15,700 bases of DNA from CAYOKT01 sp964404605 (GCA_964404605.1 CAYOKT010000066.1:1-15700); one strand, 5' to 3'. Positions 6,995-14,797 are shown, counted from the stretch's first letter. A program made the numbers and translations. The notes: a model not told the origin generated them from the sequence alone.

Positions 6995-7978
6995 TTAACT
7001 GCACGGGGCCGGTGGTCCCGTGGTACCTGTATCCTCTTGCGCTCCGCGCGATGCGTTCCGCGCCAGGATCGCGCGGGCCGCCTCACCGTCACGCTGCATC
7101 TGTGCCGCCAGCTCCTCCGCCGTGGCGAAGGTCTCCTGCGGCCGCAGGTAGTGAAGCCACTCCACGGCGAGGGATTTTCCGTACAGGTCGCCGCTGAAGT
7201 CGAACAGGTGTACCTCGACACACAGCGACCCGCCTTCCCGGAACGTCGTCTTCCGCCCGATGGAGGCGACGGCGTCGTACCTCTTCTCGCCGTCATACAC
7301 CCGGACGGCGTACACCCCCTCGGCCGGGATCAACTGCGCGGCGTTCTTCGGCTCCAGGTTCGCCGTGGGCTGCCCGAGAGACCGGCCCCGGCCGTCCCCG
7401 GGAATGACAGTACCGCACATCCGGTAGGGGTGGCCGAGGAAGCTGTTGGCGTCCTCGAGGCGTCGTTCGCTCAGGGCGCGCCGGACCCCGGTGCTGCTGA
7501 CCACGCTGCCGCCGTCCCCGGTGAACGCCTCCACCACCACCAGTTCGAAGCCGTACTCCGCGGATTTGCGCCTCAGGAACTCCACGTTTCCCCGCCGGTC
7601 CTTGCCGAAGAAGTGGTTGAAGCCGACGACGAGCCGGTTCATCCCGATGGTGTCGATGAGGATCTCCCGCAGGAACCGCTCCGCCTCGATGGCCGCGACC
7701 TCGTGGGTGAAGGGAATCACCACGACCCGCTCCACGCCGAGGAGATCCAGCTTGCGCAGCTTCTCCTCGAGGGGTGTGAGGACCGGGACCGCATCGGGCC
7801 GGCCGGTGAGCACGGCCACCGGGTGCGGCTCGAAGGTGACCACCGTCGGGTGTTTCCCCTCGAGAACCCGGTTGAGCAGATGGCGGTGACCCAGGTGCAC
7901 CCCGTCGAAGGTGCCGAGGGTCAGCGAAGCGCCAGCCTGCCGCTCGATGGAATCCGTGCCGAAGTGAAAAACCTTCAT
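6995..7978 (-). CDS. ribF: Bifunctional riboflavin kinase / FMN adenylyltransferase
   Basis: RibF phosphorylates riboflavin to FMN and adenylates FMN to FAD. The 327-residue product has the N-terminal nucleotidyltransferase domain first. It shows LGTFDGVHLGH (21-31, the HxGH-type nucleotide site), a GFNHFFGKDRRGN loop at 119-131, and SSTGVRRAL at 161-169. The C-terminal kinase domain starts near 185 with GDGRGRSLGQPTANL (194-208, the conserved PTAN motif), followed by GVYAV. The length is close to the usual 305-330. The ATG at 7978 overlaps the truB stop as ATGA, which sets the start and implies coupling; the frame upstream is open only because it shadows truB. Asn-His replaces the more common Asp-Phe at the start of the flavin loop, probably a harmless variant. 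Confidence 0.95.
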   Translation of the reverse strand: MKVFHFGTDSIERQAGASLTLGTFDGVHLGHRHLLNRVLEGKHPTVVTFEPHPVAVLTGRPDAVPVLTPLEEKLRKLDLLGVERVVVIPFTHEVAAIEAERFLREILIDTIGMNRLVVGFNHFFGKDRRGNVEFLRRKSAEYGFELVVVEAFTGDGGSVVSSTGVRRALSERRLEDANSFLGHPYRMCGTVIPGDGRGRSLGQPTANLEPKNAAQLIPAEGVYAVRVYDGEKRYDAVASIGRKTTFREGGSLCVEVHLFDFSGDLYGKSLAVEWLHYLRPQETFATAEELAAQMQRDGEAARAILARNASRGAQEDTGTTGPPAPCS

Positions 7979-8682
7979 CCGCCTTCCCGCGCCCATGCCT
8001 GTTCCAGTTCGTCCAGGGGCAGGGCATCTTTCACGTGGTACGGCCCCGCCGCGGTGCGCCGGAGCGCTTCCAGCCGCGCCGGCAGCGCCAGCATCCGGCC
8101 GAGGTCGCGCGCCACGGAGCGGACGTACAGCCCCCCGGCCCCTGCGACCATGAGTTCGAGCCGTCCCCCGGGGCTCATGTTTCGCAATGTCAGCGTGTCG
8201 AACACCACGGGCCTCGCCACGCGCTCCAGCCACCAGCCCCGCCGGGCGAGGCGATACAGCGGCTGCCCCTCCCGCTTGAGGGCGGAGACCATCGGCGGAA
8301 CCTGCGAGCCCGCCGCGCGGATCTTCCCGAGGCACCGCTCGATGCGCTCCCGCGGGAATTCGGGGAGTGCATCGAGCAGCAGCTCCCACTCGCTGTCGGC
8401 GTCCCCGCTCAGGCTGGCCGCGCCGAGGCGCACCGTGGCGAGGTATCGCTTGGTGCCCCGCAGCCCGTCGCCCAACTCCCGGGTGGCCGTTCCCGCGGCG
8501 ATGACGAGCAGGCCGGTCGCCATCGGGTCCAGGGTTCCGGCATGGCCGACGCGCCGGTAACCCGTGATCCGCCGCACCCGCCTGACGACATCGAAAGAAG
8601 TCATCCCCGCGGGCTTGTCCACCAGCAGCCAGGCGCCGCCCTCTGTGCGGATTATCCCCGGTCCGCGAGCGCTCGTTCGCAC
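7975..8682 (-). CDS. truB: tRNA pseudouridine(55) synthase, short form without PUA domain
   Basis: TruB converts U55 of the tRNA T-loop to pseudouridine and also acts as a tRNA chaperone. The catalytic motif GHAGTLDPMATGLL contains the nucleophile D52. It is preceded by WLLVDKPAGMTSFDVV (motif I) and followed by KRYLATVRLGAAS. Further on, LYVRSVARDLG is the conserved C-terminal core strand. At 235 residues it is shorter than the 314-residue E. coli enzyme and ends soon after the catalytic domain, so the usual C-terminal PUA-like domain is missing or vestigial. The GTG at 8682 is the only reasonable start and overlaps nrnA by 31 bases. The final codons overlap ribF. Confidence 0.94.
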   Translation of the reverse strand: MRTSARGPGIIRTEGGAWLLVDKPAGMTSFDVVRRVRRITGYRRVGHAGTLDPMATGLLVIAAGTATRELGDGLRGTKRYLATVRLGAASLSGDADSEWELLLDALPEFPRERIERCLGKIRAAGSQVPPMVSALKREGQPLYRLARRGWWLERVARPVVFDTLTLRNMSPGGRLELMVAGAGGLYVRSVARDLGRMLALPARLEALRRTAAGPYHVKDALPLDELEQAWAREGG

Positions 8683-9608
8683 GCCTCGACCACGTTACGG
8701 CGGACCTCCTCGAGGTTTCCCTCGAGACGGGCGCCCGCCGCCTTCCGGTGCCCGCCGCCGCCGAACACCCCGGCGATGTCGGACACGTTGATTTCATTGG
8801 CACTGCGGAAGGAGACCTTGAAATAATCCTTCCGGACCTGTTTCAACAGGGCCGCGACCTCGATCCCGCGCACCGAGGCGACATGGTCGACGAATCCCTC
8901 GCTGTCCGCATCCGCCTCGTCCAGCGTCAGGTAGGAGGTCGCGATGCGCCCGTCCTCGGTGACCTGCATCCGCTGGAGGACATTCCCGAGGATTTTCAGT
9001 TCCCGGATGTCCGTGTTGTGATAGACCTTTTCCGCGGCATAGGCCGGGTCGGCGCCGCGTTCGACGAGCGCCGCGACCGTCGCGAAGGCACGGCTGCTGG
9101 TGTTCGAGAAGCGGAAACGCCCCGTGTCGGTCATGATCCCGACGTAGAGGATCATCGCGGTGTCGCTGTCCGGCAGCAGTTTGAAGTGCCGGAACAGGGC
9201 GTGGAGCATTTCCGCCGTGGCGCTGGCGGTGGTGTCCACCCACGCCCCGGCGCCGAAGCCCGGGTTGGAGAAATGGTGGTCGATGTTGATCACCGGCATC
9301 TCATCGGTGAGGAGGGACTTCACCTCGCCGATGCGGTCGAATTCGCCGGCGTCCAGCACGACCACCGAGCGGAAGGGGCCATGCCCGCGCGCCTCTTCGA
9401 CGTTCTGAATCTCACCCCAGCGGGGGAGAAAACGGTACCGCTCCGGCACCGGGTCCTGGCAGACAGCGACACAACGCTTGCCCATCGCCCGCAACAGGGA
9501 AACCATGCCGAGCAGCGAGGCGACCGCATCGCCGTCGGGGTTCACATGAGCGGTGACGAGATAATCGTCGTGGGCGGCCAGTTCTCGAGCGACATCAGCT
9601 AAGGCCAC
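8652..9608 (-). CDS. nrnA: DHH/DHHA1 phosphoesterase (NrnA-like oligoribonuclease/pAp phosphatase)
   Basis: NrnA-type enzymes degrade 2-5 nt RNA fragments and dephosphorylate pAp. The 318-residue product has the DHH domain motifs in order: TAHVNPDGDA (19-28, with H21, D25 and D27 as metal ligands), VVVLDAG (D86), the name-giving IDHHFSN (109-115), and GIMTDTGRFRF (D161). The C-terminal DHHA1 substrate-binding domain ends with VFGGGGHRKAAGA (GGGGH at 283-287). Its place between rbfA and truB is the standard one for this family. The start is the GTG at 9608, with AGAGGAG four bases upstream, which overlaps rbfA by 14 bases. The frame is open further upstream but only inside rbfA. The exact split between nanoRNase and pAp phosphatase activity cannot be told from sequence. 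Confidence 0.93.
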   Translation of the reverse strand: MALADVARELAAHDDYLVTAHVNPDGDAVASLLGMVSLLRAMGKRCVAVCQDPVPERYRFLPRWGEIQNVEEARGHGPFRSVVVLDAGEFDRIGEVKSLLTDEMPVINIDHHFSNPGFGAGAWVDTTASATAEMLHALFRHFKLLPDSDTAMILYVGIMTDTGRFRFSNTSSRAFATVAALVERGADPAYAAEKVYHNTDIRELKILGNVLQRMQVTEDGRIATSYLTLDEADADSEGFVDHVASVRGIEVAALLKQVRKDYFKVSFRSANEINVSDIAGVFGGGGHRKAAGARLEGNLEEVRRNVVEACERALADRG

Positions 9609-9993
9609 CGGACTCCTCTGAGGGTGGGGATTGGGGGTTGCGGATCTGCTCAAGCAACTGCTCAATCCGGTCAGCACGCTCCATGGTGTCATCCCAGACA
9701 AAGCGAAGTTCAGGCAACTGCTTCATCCGTACTGTTTCCGCGGCGGTACGCTTCAACCGGCTCGCGGCACGGAGGATCGCCTTCTGTATTTCGCCGGTTA
9801 CCTGAGGCTCGGCGTGAAGGGAAACGTAGACCGCCGCCACCTTCAGGTCGTCACTCACACGAACTTCGGACACGGTGATAAGCGCGCCCGGGAACCGTTC
9901 TCCCGCCAGTCGCCGCAACTGTTCGGCGAGCACTTTCTGCAGCTCGCCGCCGATGCGGTGGGCGCGTTTGCTTTTCGGGTACTTCATAACCAT
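9595..9993 (-). CDS. rbfA: Ribosome-binding factor A
   Basis: RbfA is a small KH-fold protein that binds the immature 30S subunit near the 5' end helix of 16S rRNA and is needed for late maturation and cold adaptation. The 132-residue product starts with YPKSKRAHRIGGELQKVLAEQLRR, the conserved first helix. It continues with TVSEVRVSDDLKVAAVYVSL, the core strands, and LRFVWDDTMERADRIEQLLEQI, the C-terminal helix. A short Ser/Pro tail follows. The ATG at 9993 is annotated. The ATG at 9987, which overlaps the ylxP stop as ATGA, is an equally good alternative and would remove two residues. Confidence 0.95.
   Translation of the reverse strand: MVMKYPKSKRAHRIGGELQKVLAEQLRRLAGERFPGALITVSEVRVSDDLKVAAVYVSLHAEPQVTGEIQKAILRAASRLKRTAAETVRMKQLPELRFVWDDTMERADRIEQLLEQIRNPQSPPSEESGGLS
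9613..9619 (-). promoter_or_regulatory. Ribosome binding site deciding the nrnA start
   Basis: AGAGGAG on the minus strand, inside the end of rbfA, lies four bases before the GTG at 9608. It supports this start over the open frame reaching back to 9701. Confidence 0.7.
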
Positions 9994-10268
9994 TGCATCC
10001 GGCGTTCGGTGACCTCGATTTCCGGGGTCTGCTCCACGATCTCAGCCACCGAAGCCAGTCGTTTCTCCGCATCAAGCCGTGCGCCGCTGACGGTCACCAC
10101 CGCGAGGTGGCAGAAGCGAATTCGTTCAACCTCTCCGACCTCGGCGATGGCGATGTTGTGCCTGGCGCGCGCGCGATCCTTGATCGAACGGATCACCCGC
10201 CGCTTGTCTTTTCTCGAGCGGGCGTGCGGCAGATGAACCTCGAGCTCCAACAGTCCGATCGCCGCCAC
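9984..10268 (-). CDS. ylxP: YlxP-like DUF503 family protein
   Basis: This 94-residue protein belongs to the DUF503/YlxP family, whose genes commonly sit between infB and rbfA. Diagnostic segments are LLELEVHLPHARSRKDKRRVI and KDRARARHNIAIAEVGEVE, followed by CHLAVVTVSG. The molecular role is not established. Its position among ribosome-maturation genes suggests a link to the ribosome, but that is inference. The GTG at 10268 comes three bases after the infB stop, and the end overlaps rbfA by ten bases. No strong ribosome binding site is seen, so it is probably translated by ribosomes finishing infB. Confidence 0.88.
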   Translation of the reverse strand: MAAIGLLELEVHLPHARSRKDKRRVIRSIKDRARARHNIAIAEVGEVERIRFCHLAVVTVSGARLDAEKRLASVAEIVEQTPEIEVTERRMQWL

Positions 10269-10271
10269 GGC

Positions 10272-12947
10272 TCAGCCGACTTCGATCTCGCGGTCCACCT
10301 CGACGATGACGAAGGCTTCGATGGTGTCCCCGACCTTGATATCGTTGAAGCCCGCGATCTTCACCCCGCACTCGAAGCCCTGCGCCACCTCCCGAACATC
10401 CTCCTTGAACCGCTTCAGGCTCTCGAGGGTTCCCGTGTAGACTTCCGTGCCGTCCCGCAGGATGCGGACCTGGTTGGTCCGCTCGATCTTGCCCTGGAGG
10501 ACGTAGCATCCGGCGATGGTGCCGATGCGGGAGATCTTGAACAGGTTGCGCACCTCGAGCGTACCGACCACCTCCTCGGCGGTCTCGCGCCGGTACATCC
10601 CCTTCAGGATCTCCTTGATGTCCTCGATCAGCTCGTAGATCACGCGGTATGTCTGGAAGTGTACGTCGTTCCGCTGGGCCAGCTCCCGCGCTTTCAGGTT
10701 CGGGTGGACGTTGAAGCCGATCACCATCGCCTTGGAGGCGCTGGCGAGAAGGATGTCGGATTCGTTGATCGGGCCGACGCTGCGGTGGATGATTTTCACC
10801 CCGACTTCGTCGGAGGAGAGGCGCATCAGGCTGTCCGCGATCGCCTCGACCGAACCATCCACATCGCCCTTGATCACCAGCCGCAACTCGCGGTACTCGG
10901 TGCCGTCGATGGCCTGGAGCAGGTCTCCCTTGCCGACACCTTCGCGCAGGCGCATCTCCTGGTCCCGAATCTGAAGCTGGCGGCGGCCGGCGAGCTCTTT
11001 CGCTTCGTGCTCGTTCTGGAAGACGACGAGATGATCCCCGACGTGCGGCGCGGACTCGAAGCCGGTGATCAGCACCGGTTGGCCGGGGACGGCCTCCTTC
11101 ACCTTGTCGCCGTGCTCGTCGAACATGGCGCGCACGCGCCCGAAGTAGGGCCCGGCGACGAAGACATCACCGACATGCAGCGTTCCCCGCTGCACCAGCA
11201 CCGTGCAGACCGTCCCGCGCCCCTTGTCGAGGCGTGATTCGATCACCACACCGCGGGCCGGGGCTTCGCGGACCGCCTTCAGGTCGAGCAGCTCGGAGGC
11301 GATGAGGATCTTTTCGAGCAGGTCGTCGATCCCCGCCCCGGTCTTCGCCGAGACCTCCGCCGACTGGACTTCGCCGCCCCACTCCTCGACGAGGACGCCG
11401 TGGTCGGCGAGCTGCTGGCGCACCTTCTCCGCGTTCGCGCCCGGCTTGTCCATCTTGTTGATCGCGACCACGATGGGCACACCGGCGGCTTTCGCATGAT
11501 CGATCGCCTCGATGGTCTGCGGCATCACCTGGTCGTCCGCGGCCACGACGAGGACGACGATGTCCGTGGTCTGTGCGCCGCGCGCGCGCATCGCGGTGAA
11601 CGCCTCGTGACCGGGCGTGTCGAGAAAGGTGATCTTCCTCCCGGCATGCTCGATCTCGTAGGCGCCGATATGCTGCGTGATGCCGCCGGCTTCCCCCTCG
11701 GCGACGCGGGTGTGACGGATGTGGTCGAGCAGGGTGGTCTTCCCGTGGTCCACGTGACCCATCACGGTCACCACCGGCGGACGGGGTTCGAGTTCGCCCG
11801 CTTCCTCCTCCTCCTCGGACTCCTCGAGCAGGTGCTCTTCTTCCAACTGGTCGATGAACTCGACGCTGTAGCCGTGCTCCTCCGCGAGGAGCTGGATGGT
11901 GTCATGCTCGAGGCGCTGGTTGATCGTCACCCGCAGCCCCAGCATCAGGCATTCACGGATCAGGTCGGTCACGGGAAGTTCCAGCAAGCCGGCCAACTCC
12001 GCGGTGGAGATGAATTCGGTGATCTTGAGGAGGTTGCTCTCCTCGTCCACCATCCCGACCTGCGGCTCGATGCGGCGCTTCTTCTTCTTCCGCCGGCCCG
12101 TCTCCTCCATGGCCGCCATCGTCTGACGGATGGATTCCTGGACCTCCTTCTCGTCGACCTTCTTGCGCTTATCGCGTTTGCGGCGTTTCTTGCTCCCGCC
12201 GGCCTCGCCGGTGCTCACCCAGCCGCCGGCGCCGGCGCCCGCCTTCGGACGCTCTTCCTCCGGCCGGCGCTTGCGCTTGCGTTTCCGCTTCGGCTTCTCG
12301 GTCTCTTCTTCCTTGGCGGGGCGGTGGTCTTCGCGTTTCGGCGCCTCCACGACGGGCGCGGGGGGTGGCGGGGGAGGCGGCGGAGGAGTGAAGGTGAGGA
12401 TGTCGTCGTTGCTCACCGCGCCGCGAACCGCGACCCCACGGACTGTCTCCGGTGGAGCCTCGGTCTCCTCCCGCTCACCGGTCGCCACGGTTTCGGCGGG
12501 TCGGACGGGCGGCGCTTCCGCGACGATTTCCTCCCCGGATTCCCCGCCTCCGGAGGCGGCTTCCATCGTGGCGCCGTCCACGCCGGCGGTGGGGATCACC
12601 TCGTCGGGCTCCAGGTGCCGGACGAAGGGAGTCGGTTTGGCGGCTCCGGCTTTTTCCGTCTCCTTGGGATCGCTTTCCAGAATCCGCTGCAGCTCTTCCT
12701 CGCGGAACTTTTGGGCGGAGCGGTCCTGCTCCTCGGCCGCGTCACGCTCGGCCTCGGCTTGCAATTCCGCCCATTTTTCGGGCGCCAGCCGCTCGAGCAG
12801 CTTGCCGTACATCTCGTCGTCGATCGGCGTCATCTGGGCCTTTGACACTTCGTAGCCCAGATCGATCAGCTCATCGGTCAACGTGGATGTGGCGAGCTTC
12901 AGCTCCTTGGCCACTTGAAAGAGCTTGCGGGTTTTCCTCGCCGCCAA
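10272..12947 (-). CDS. infB: Translation initiation factor IF-2
   Basis: IF2 is the GTPase that places initiator tRNA on the 30S subunit and drives subunit joining. Residue numbers here count from the ATG at 12959. An IF2-N domain lies at about 10-60. It is followed by a long linker with a nine-proline run (192-200) and three Lys/Arg clusters (about 222-232, 256-268 and 289-296). A second IF2-N domain spans about 308-370, then an acidic stretch. The G domain has GHVDHGKT (401-408), DTPGH (447-451), NKMD (501-504) and a downstream SAK. Domains II-IV run to the end, the last containing FECGVKIAGFNDIKVGD. I prefer the TTG at 12947, which has GGAGG five bases upstream. The ATG at 12959 has no site and abuts a hairpin. 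This changes only four residues. Confidence 0.95.
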   Translation of the reverse strand: MAARKTRKLFQVAKELKLATSTLTDELIDLGYEVSKAQMTPIDDEMYGKLLERLAPEKWAELQAEAERDAAEEQDRSAQKFREEELQRILESDPKETEKAGAAKPTPFVRHLEPDEVIPTAGVDGATMEAASGGGESGEEIVAEAPPVRPAETVATGEREETEAPPETVRGVAVRGAVSNDDILTFTPPPPPPPPPAPVVEAPKREDHRPAKEEETEKPKRKRKRKRRPEEERPKAGAGAGGWVSTGEAGGSKKRRKRDKRKKVDEKEVQESIRQTMAAMEETGRRKKKKRRIEPQVGMVDEESNLLKITEFISTAELAGLLELPVTDLIRECLMLGLRVTINQRLEHDTIQLLAEEHGYSVEFIDQLEEEHLLEESEEEEEAGELEPRPPVVTVMGHVDHGKTTLLDHIRHTRVAEGEAGGITQHIGAYEIEHAGRKITFLDTPGHEAFTAMRARGAQTTDIVVLVVAADDQVMPQTIEAIDHAKAAGVPIVVAINKMDKPGANAEKVRQQLADHGVLVEEWGGEVQSAEVSAKTGAGIDDLLEKILIASELLDLKAVREAPARGVVIESRLDKGRGTVCTVLVQRGTLHVGDVFVAGPYFGRVRAMFDEHGDKVKEAVPGQPVLITGFESAPHVGDHLVVFQNEHEAKELAGRRQLQIRDQEMRLREGVGKGDLLQAIDGTEYRELRLVIKGDVDGSVEAIADSLMRLSSDEVGVKIIHRSVGPINESDILLASASKAMVIGFNVHPNLKARELAQRNDVHFQTYRVIYELIEDIKEILKGMYRRETAEEVVGTLEVRNLFKISRIGTIAGCYVLQGKIERTNQVRILRDGTEVYTGTLESLKRFKEDVREVAQGFECGVKIAGFNDIKVGDTIEAFVIVEVDREIEVG

Positions 12948-12952
12948 CAATA

Positions 12953-12957
12953 CCTCC
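12953..12957 (-). promoter_or_regulatory. Ribosome binding site favouring a TTG start of infB
   Basis: GGAGG on the minus strand overlaps the ATG candidate itself and lies five bases before the TTG at 12947. It is the only good site near the infB start. Confidence 0.55.
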
Positions 12958-12963
12958 ATCCCT

Positions 12964-12989
12964 GGCAGGGCCGAAGTTCGGTCCCTGCC
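12964..12989 (-). promoter_or_regulatory. nusA-infB intergenic hairpin
   Basis: On the minus strand GGCAGGG (12989-12983) pairs perfectly with CCCTGCC (12970-12964). Above a one-base A bulge, CCGA/TCGG closes a three-base loop. The hairpin fills nearly the whole nusA-infB gap, starting right after the nusA stop. No T-run follows, so it is unlikely to be a terminator. It may be an RNase processing or stability element, or may insulate infB translation from nusA. Confidence 0.55.
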
Positions 12990-12990
12990 C

Positions 12991-14217
12991 TCACTCGAAG
13001 TAGGTACCCAGAATGTCGAGCACCTTCTGGCCCGTCTTCTCCCCGATCCCGGGGATCTGAACCAACCGCTCCAAACCGGCGTCCAGCACCTCGTCCGCCG
13101 TGGAGTAACCGGCGTTCAGCAGTTTCTGCAACATCGCGGGGGAGAGTTCCTCCACTTCGCTGAGGGCCAGTTCCTCAATGTAATACTCGCTCTCCTTGAT
13201 CGGCTCGATCTGGTAGCCGGTAATTTCACAGGCCAGCCGGATGTTCTGCCCCCTCCGGCCGATGGCCATCGACATCTGGTCGTCGGGGATCACGACCGTC
13301 ACCCTCGGTTCGGGATCGTGAAAGATAATCTCGATCGGGATCACCGGCGCCATCGAACGCCGCACCATCAGCTCGCGGTCGTTCGTGTAGTGGATGATAT
13401 CCATCTTCTCGTTGTTCAGCTCGCGGACGATCGCCTGGATGCGAACGCCCTTCATCCCGACACAGGCGCCGACCGGGTCCACGCGCCGGTCGTTCGAGAT
13501 CACCGCGATCTTGGTCCGGTCGCCCGCTTCACGGGCGATGGCCTTGATCTCGACGATGTTGTCGTAGATCTCCGGCACCTCGAGCTCGAACAGCCGCTTC
13601 ACGAAGAGCGGGCTGCGGCGGGAGACGATGATCTCCGGCTCGCGGCTCGTCTCGCGCACGTCGATGATGATCGCCTTGATCGTCTGCCCGCGACGGTACC
13701 GCTCGTTGTAGATCTGCTCGGCGGCGGGCATCACCGCTTCCGTCTTGTCGATGTTGATGCGGAGTTCGTACTTGTTGATCTGGTGGACATCCCCGATAAC
13801 GATCTCGCCGACTCGCTGGGAATACTCCTCGAGCAGGTTCTGCTTCTCGATCTCCTTGATCTTCTGGATCAGGTTCTGCTTGGCGGAGATGACCAGCCTG
13901 CGGCCGAACGAGTTGTAATCGATGACCTCGACGAACTCGTCGCCGACCTCCAGGTCGGGGTCCGTCTCCCGCGCCTTCGACAACTCGATCTGGGTCGCGG
14001 GATCCTCGACCTCGCCGTCCGCCACGACTTCCTTGTCGGCGTAGATCTCGATGTCACCCTTGTCGAGGTTGAAGATGACGGTGAAGTTTTCGCTGCTGCC
14101 GTACTTCTTCTCGATCGCCTTCAGGAAAACCTGCTCGATGATCTCCTGGAAGGTTTCCCTGTCGATGTTCTTCTCCCGGATGATCTGCGAGATCGCTTCG
14201 ACAACCGCTTGATTCAT
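12991..14217 (-). CDS. nusA: Transcription termination/antitermination factor NusA
   Basis: NusA binds RNA polymerase and nascent RNA and modulates pausing, termination and antitermination. The 408-residue product has an N-terminal polymerase-binding domain (1-130) and an S1 domain (about 134-200). KH1 spans about 230-290 with GMKG at 254-257, after the conserved DPVGACVG. KH2 spans about 300-345 with GRRG at 320-323. A single helix-hairpin-helix repeat occupies about 358-405 (IPGIGEKTG at 388-396). It lacks the two acidic repeats of the 495-residue E. coli protein but carries one short C-terminal helical module. The ATG at 14217 has GGGAG nine bases upstream. It follows rimP by 22 bases, the standard arrangement. 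NusA is known to autoregulate its operon in E. coli, which makes the rimP leader of interest here. Confidence 0.97.
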   Translation of the reverse strand: MNQAVVEAISQIIREKNIDRETFQEIIEQVFLKAIEKKYGSSENFTVIFNLDKGDIEIYADKEVVADGEVEDPATQIELSKARETDPDLEVGDEFVEVIDYNSFGRRLVISAKQNLIQKIKEIEKQNLLEEYSQRVGEIVIGDVHQINKYELRINIDKTEAVMPAAEQIYNERYRRGQTIKAIIIDVRETSREPEIIVSRRSPLFVKRLFELEVPEIYDNIVEIKAIAREAGDRTKIAVISNDRRVDPVGACVGMKGVRIQAIVRELNNEKMDIIHYTNDRELMVRRSMAPVIPIEIIFHDPEPRVTVVIPDDQMSMAIGRRGQNIRLACEITGYQIEPIKESEYYIEELALSEVEELSPAMLQKLLNAGYSTADEVLDAGLERLVQIPGIGEKTGQKVLDILGTYFE

Positions 14218-14239
14218 TCGACTTTTCTCCCGCCGAGCC

Positions 14240-14698
14240 TTACCAGGGCAGGGCGACCTTTGCTTCGATCACGGCATCCAGGGGGATGCGTGAACCGTCG
14301 TCAAACACCAATGTGCCCGCTTCCACCCGCTCAAGACGGAGTGTGCGGGTTTCCGTTCCGCCCCCGTCCTCGCCGCCCTCCCTGCGCAGGGTCAGCTTCA
14401 ACTCCCGCCCGGCGTTCTTGCGGAACTCCCACTCCTCTTTGAGCGGGTGTCCCACGCCCGGCGAGGTGACATCCAGCGCATAGGAACGCGGCAGGTCATC
14501 CCTCAGGTCCAGCAGCTCCTCGAAGCGGCGGGACCACACCGCGCAGTCCTCCAGGCCTACATCCCGCTGTCGGTGGTCGAGGGTGAAGATGAAGTGGGGG
14601 CGGGGACCGATGCCTCGAACCTGAACACCGAGCAGGACGAAATCACCGTCCTCGAGCAGGGGGGACACCAGCCTGGACAGCTCTTCGGGGGTGAGCAC
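14240..14698 (-). CDS. rimP: Ribosome maturation factor RimP
   Basis: RimP is a 30S assembly factor needed for early binding of proteins such as S12. The 152-residue product has the expected two domains. The N-terminal alpha/beta domain covers about 1-75, and the linker carries the most conserved family segment, DVTSPGVGHPL (76-86). The C-terminal SH3-like barrel runs to LDAVIEAKVALPW at the end. The GTG at 14698 has AGGA eight bases upstream and is the first codon that gives a complete N-terminal domain. It is the first gene of the translation operon after the candidate promoter and terminator-like hairpin described upstream. Confidence 0.93.
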   Translation of the reverse strand: MLTPEELSRLVSPLLEDGDFVLLGVQVRGIGPRPHFIFTLDHRQRDVGLEDCAVWSRRFEELLDLRDDLPRSYALDVTSPGVGHPLKEEWEFRKNAGRELKLTLRREGGEDGGGTETRTLRLERVEAGTLVFDDGSRIPLDAVIEAKVALPW

Positions 14699-14713
14699 GA
14701 TTCGATTCCTATC

Positions 14714-14741
14714 AAAGAAAAGAGTGGGCGCTCACCCACTC
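14714..14741 (-). terminator. Intrinsic terminator or attenuator upstream of rimP
   Basis: On the minus strand GAGTGGG (14741-14735) pairs perfectly with CCCACTC (14728-14722) around a six-base loop. It is followed directly by TTTTCTTT (14721-14714). This is a classic Rho-independent shape with a moderate seven-pair stem. It could end the TPR gene transcript. However, a good promoter lies between the TPR stop and this hairpin, so transcripts for rimP-nusA would also have to pass it, hence the attenuator possibility. Confidence 0.7.
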
Positions 14742-14753
14742 CTGTAACAACGC

Positions 14754-14782
14754 AAGCTACATCCTGCAAAGCATTGTGTCAA
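14754..14782 (-). promoter_or_regulatory. Candidate sigma70-type promoter for rimP-nusA-infB
   Basis: On the minus strand a perfect TTGACA -35 box (14782-14777) is separated by 17 bases from TAGCTT (14759-14754), a 3/6 match to the -10 consensus. The predicted start of transcription is near 14747, a few bases before the terminator-like hairpin. It lies just after the TPR gene stop codon. Confidence 0.5.
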
Positions 14783-14797
14783 GAGGGTTCCGCCCTG

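Noticed and set aside
6617..8560. A 647-codon plus-strand open frame opposite rpsO, ribF and truB
   Set aside because: It shadows three clear minus-strand genes and shows no motif or ribosome binding site of its own.
6995..8803. A 602-codon reading frame that would fuse extra N-terminal sequence to RibF
   Set aside because: The upstream part is an out-of-frame reading of truB; the ATG at 7978 with its ATGA overlap gives a normal-length RibF.
9609..9701. A longer N-terminus for the DHH phosphoesterase
   Set aside because: The extension lies in rbfA and lacks conservation features, whereas the GTG at 9608 has a strong ribosome binding site.
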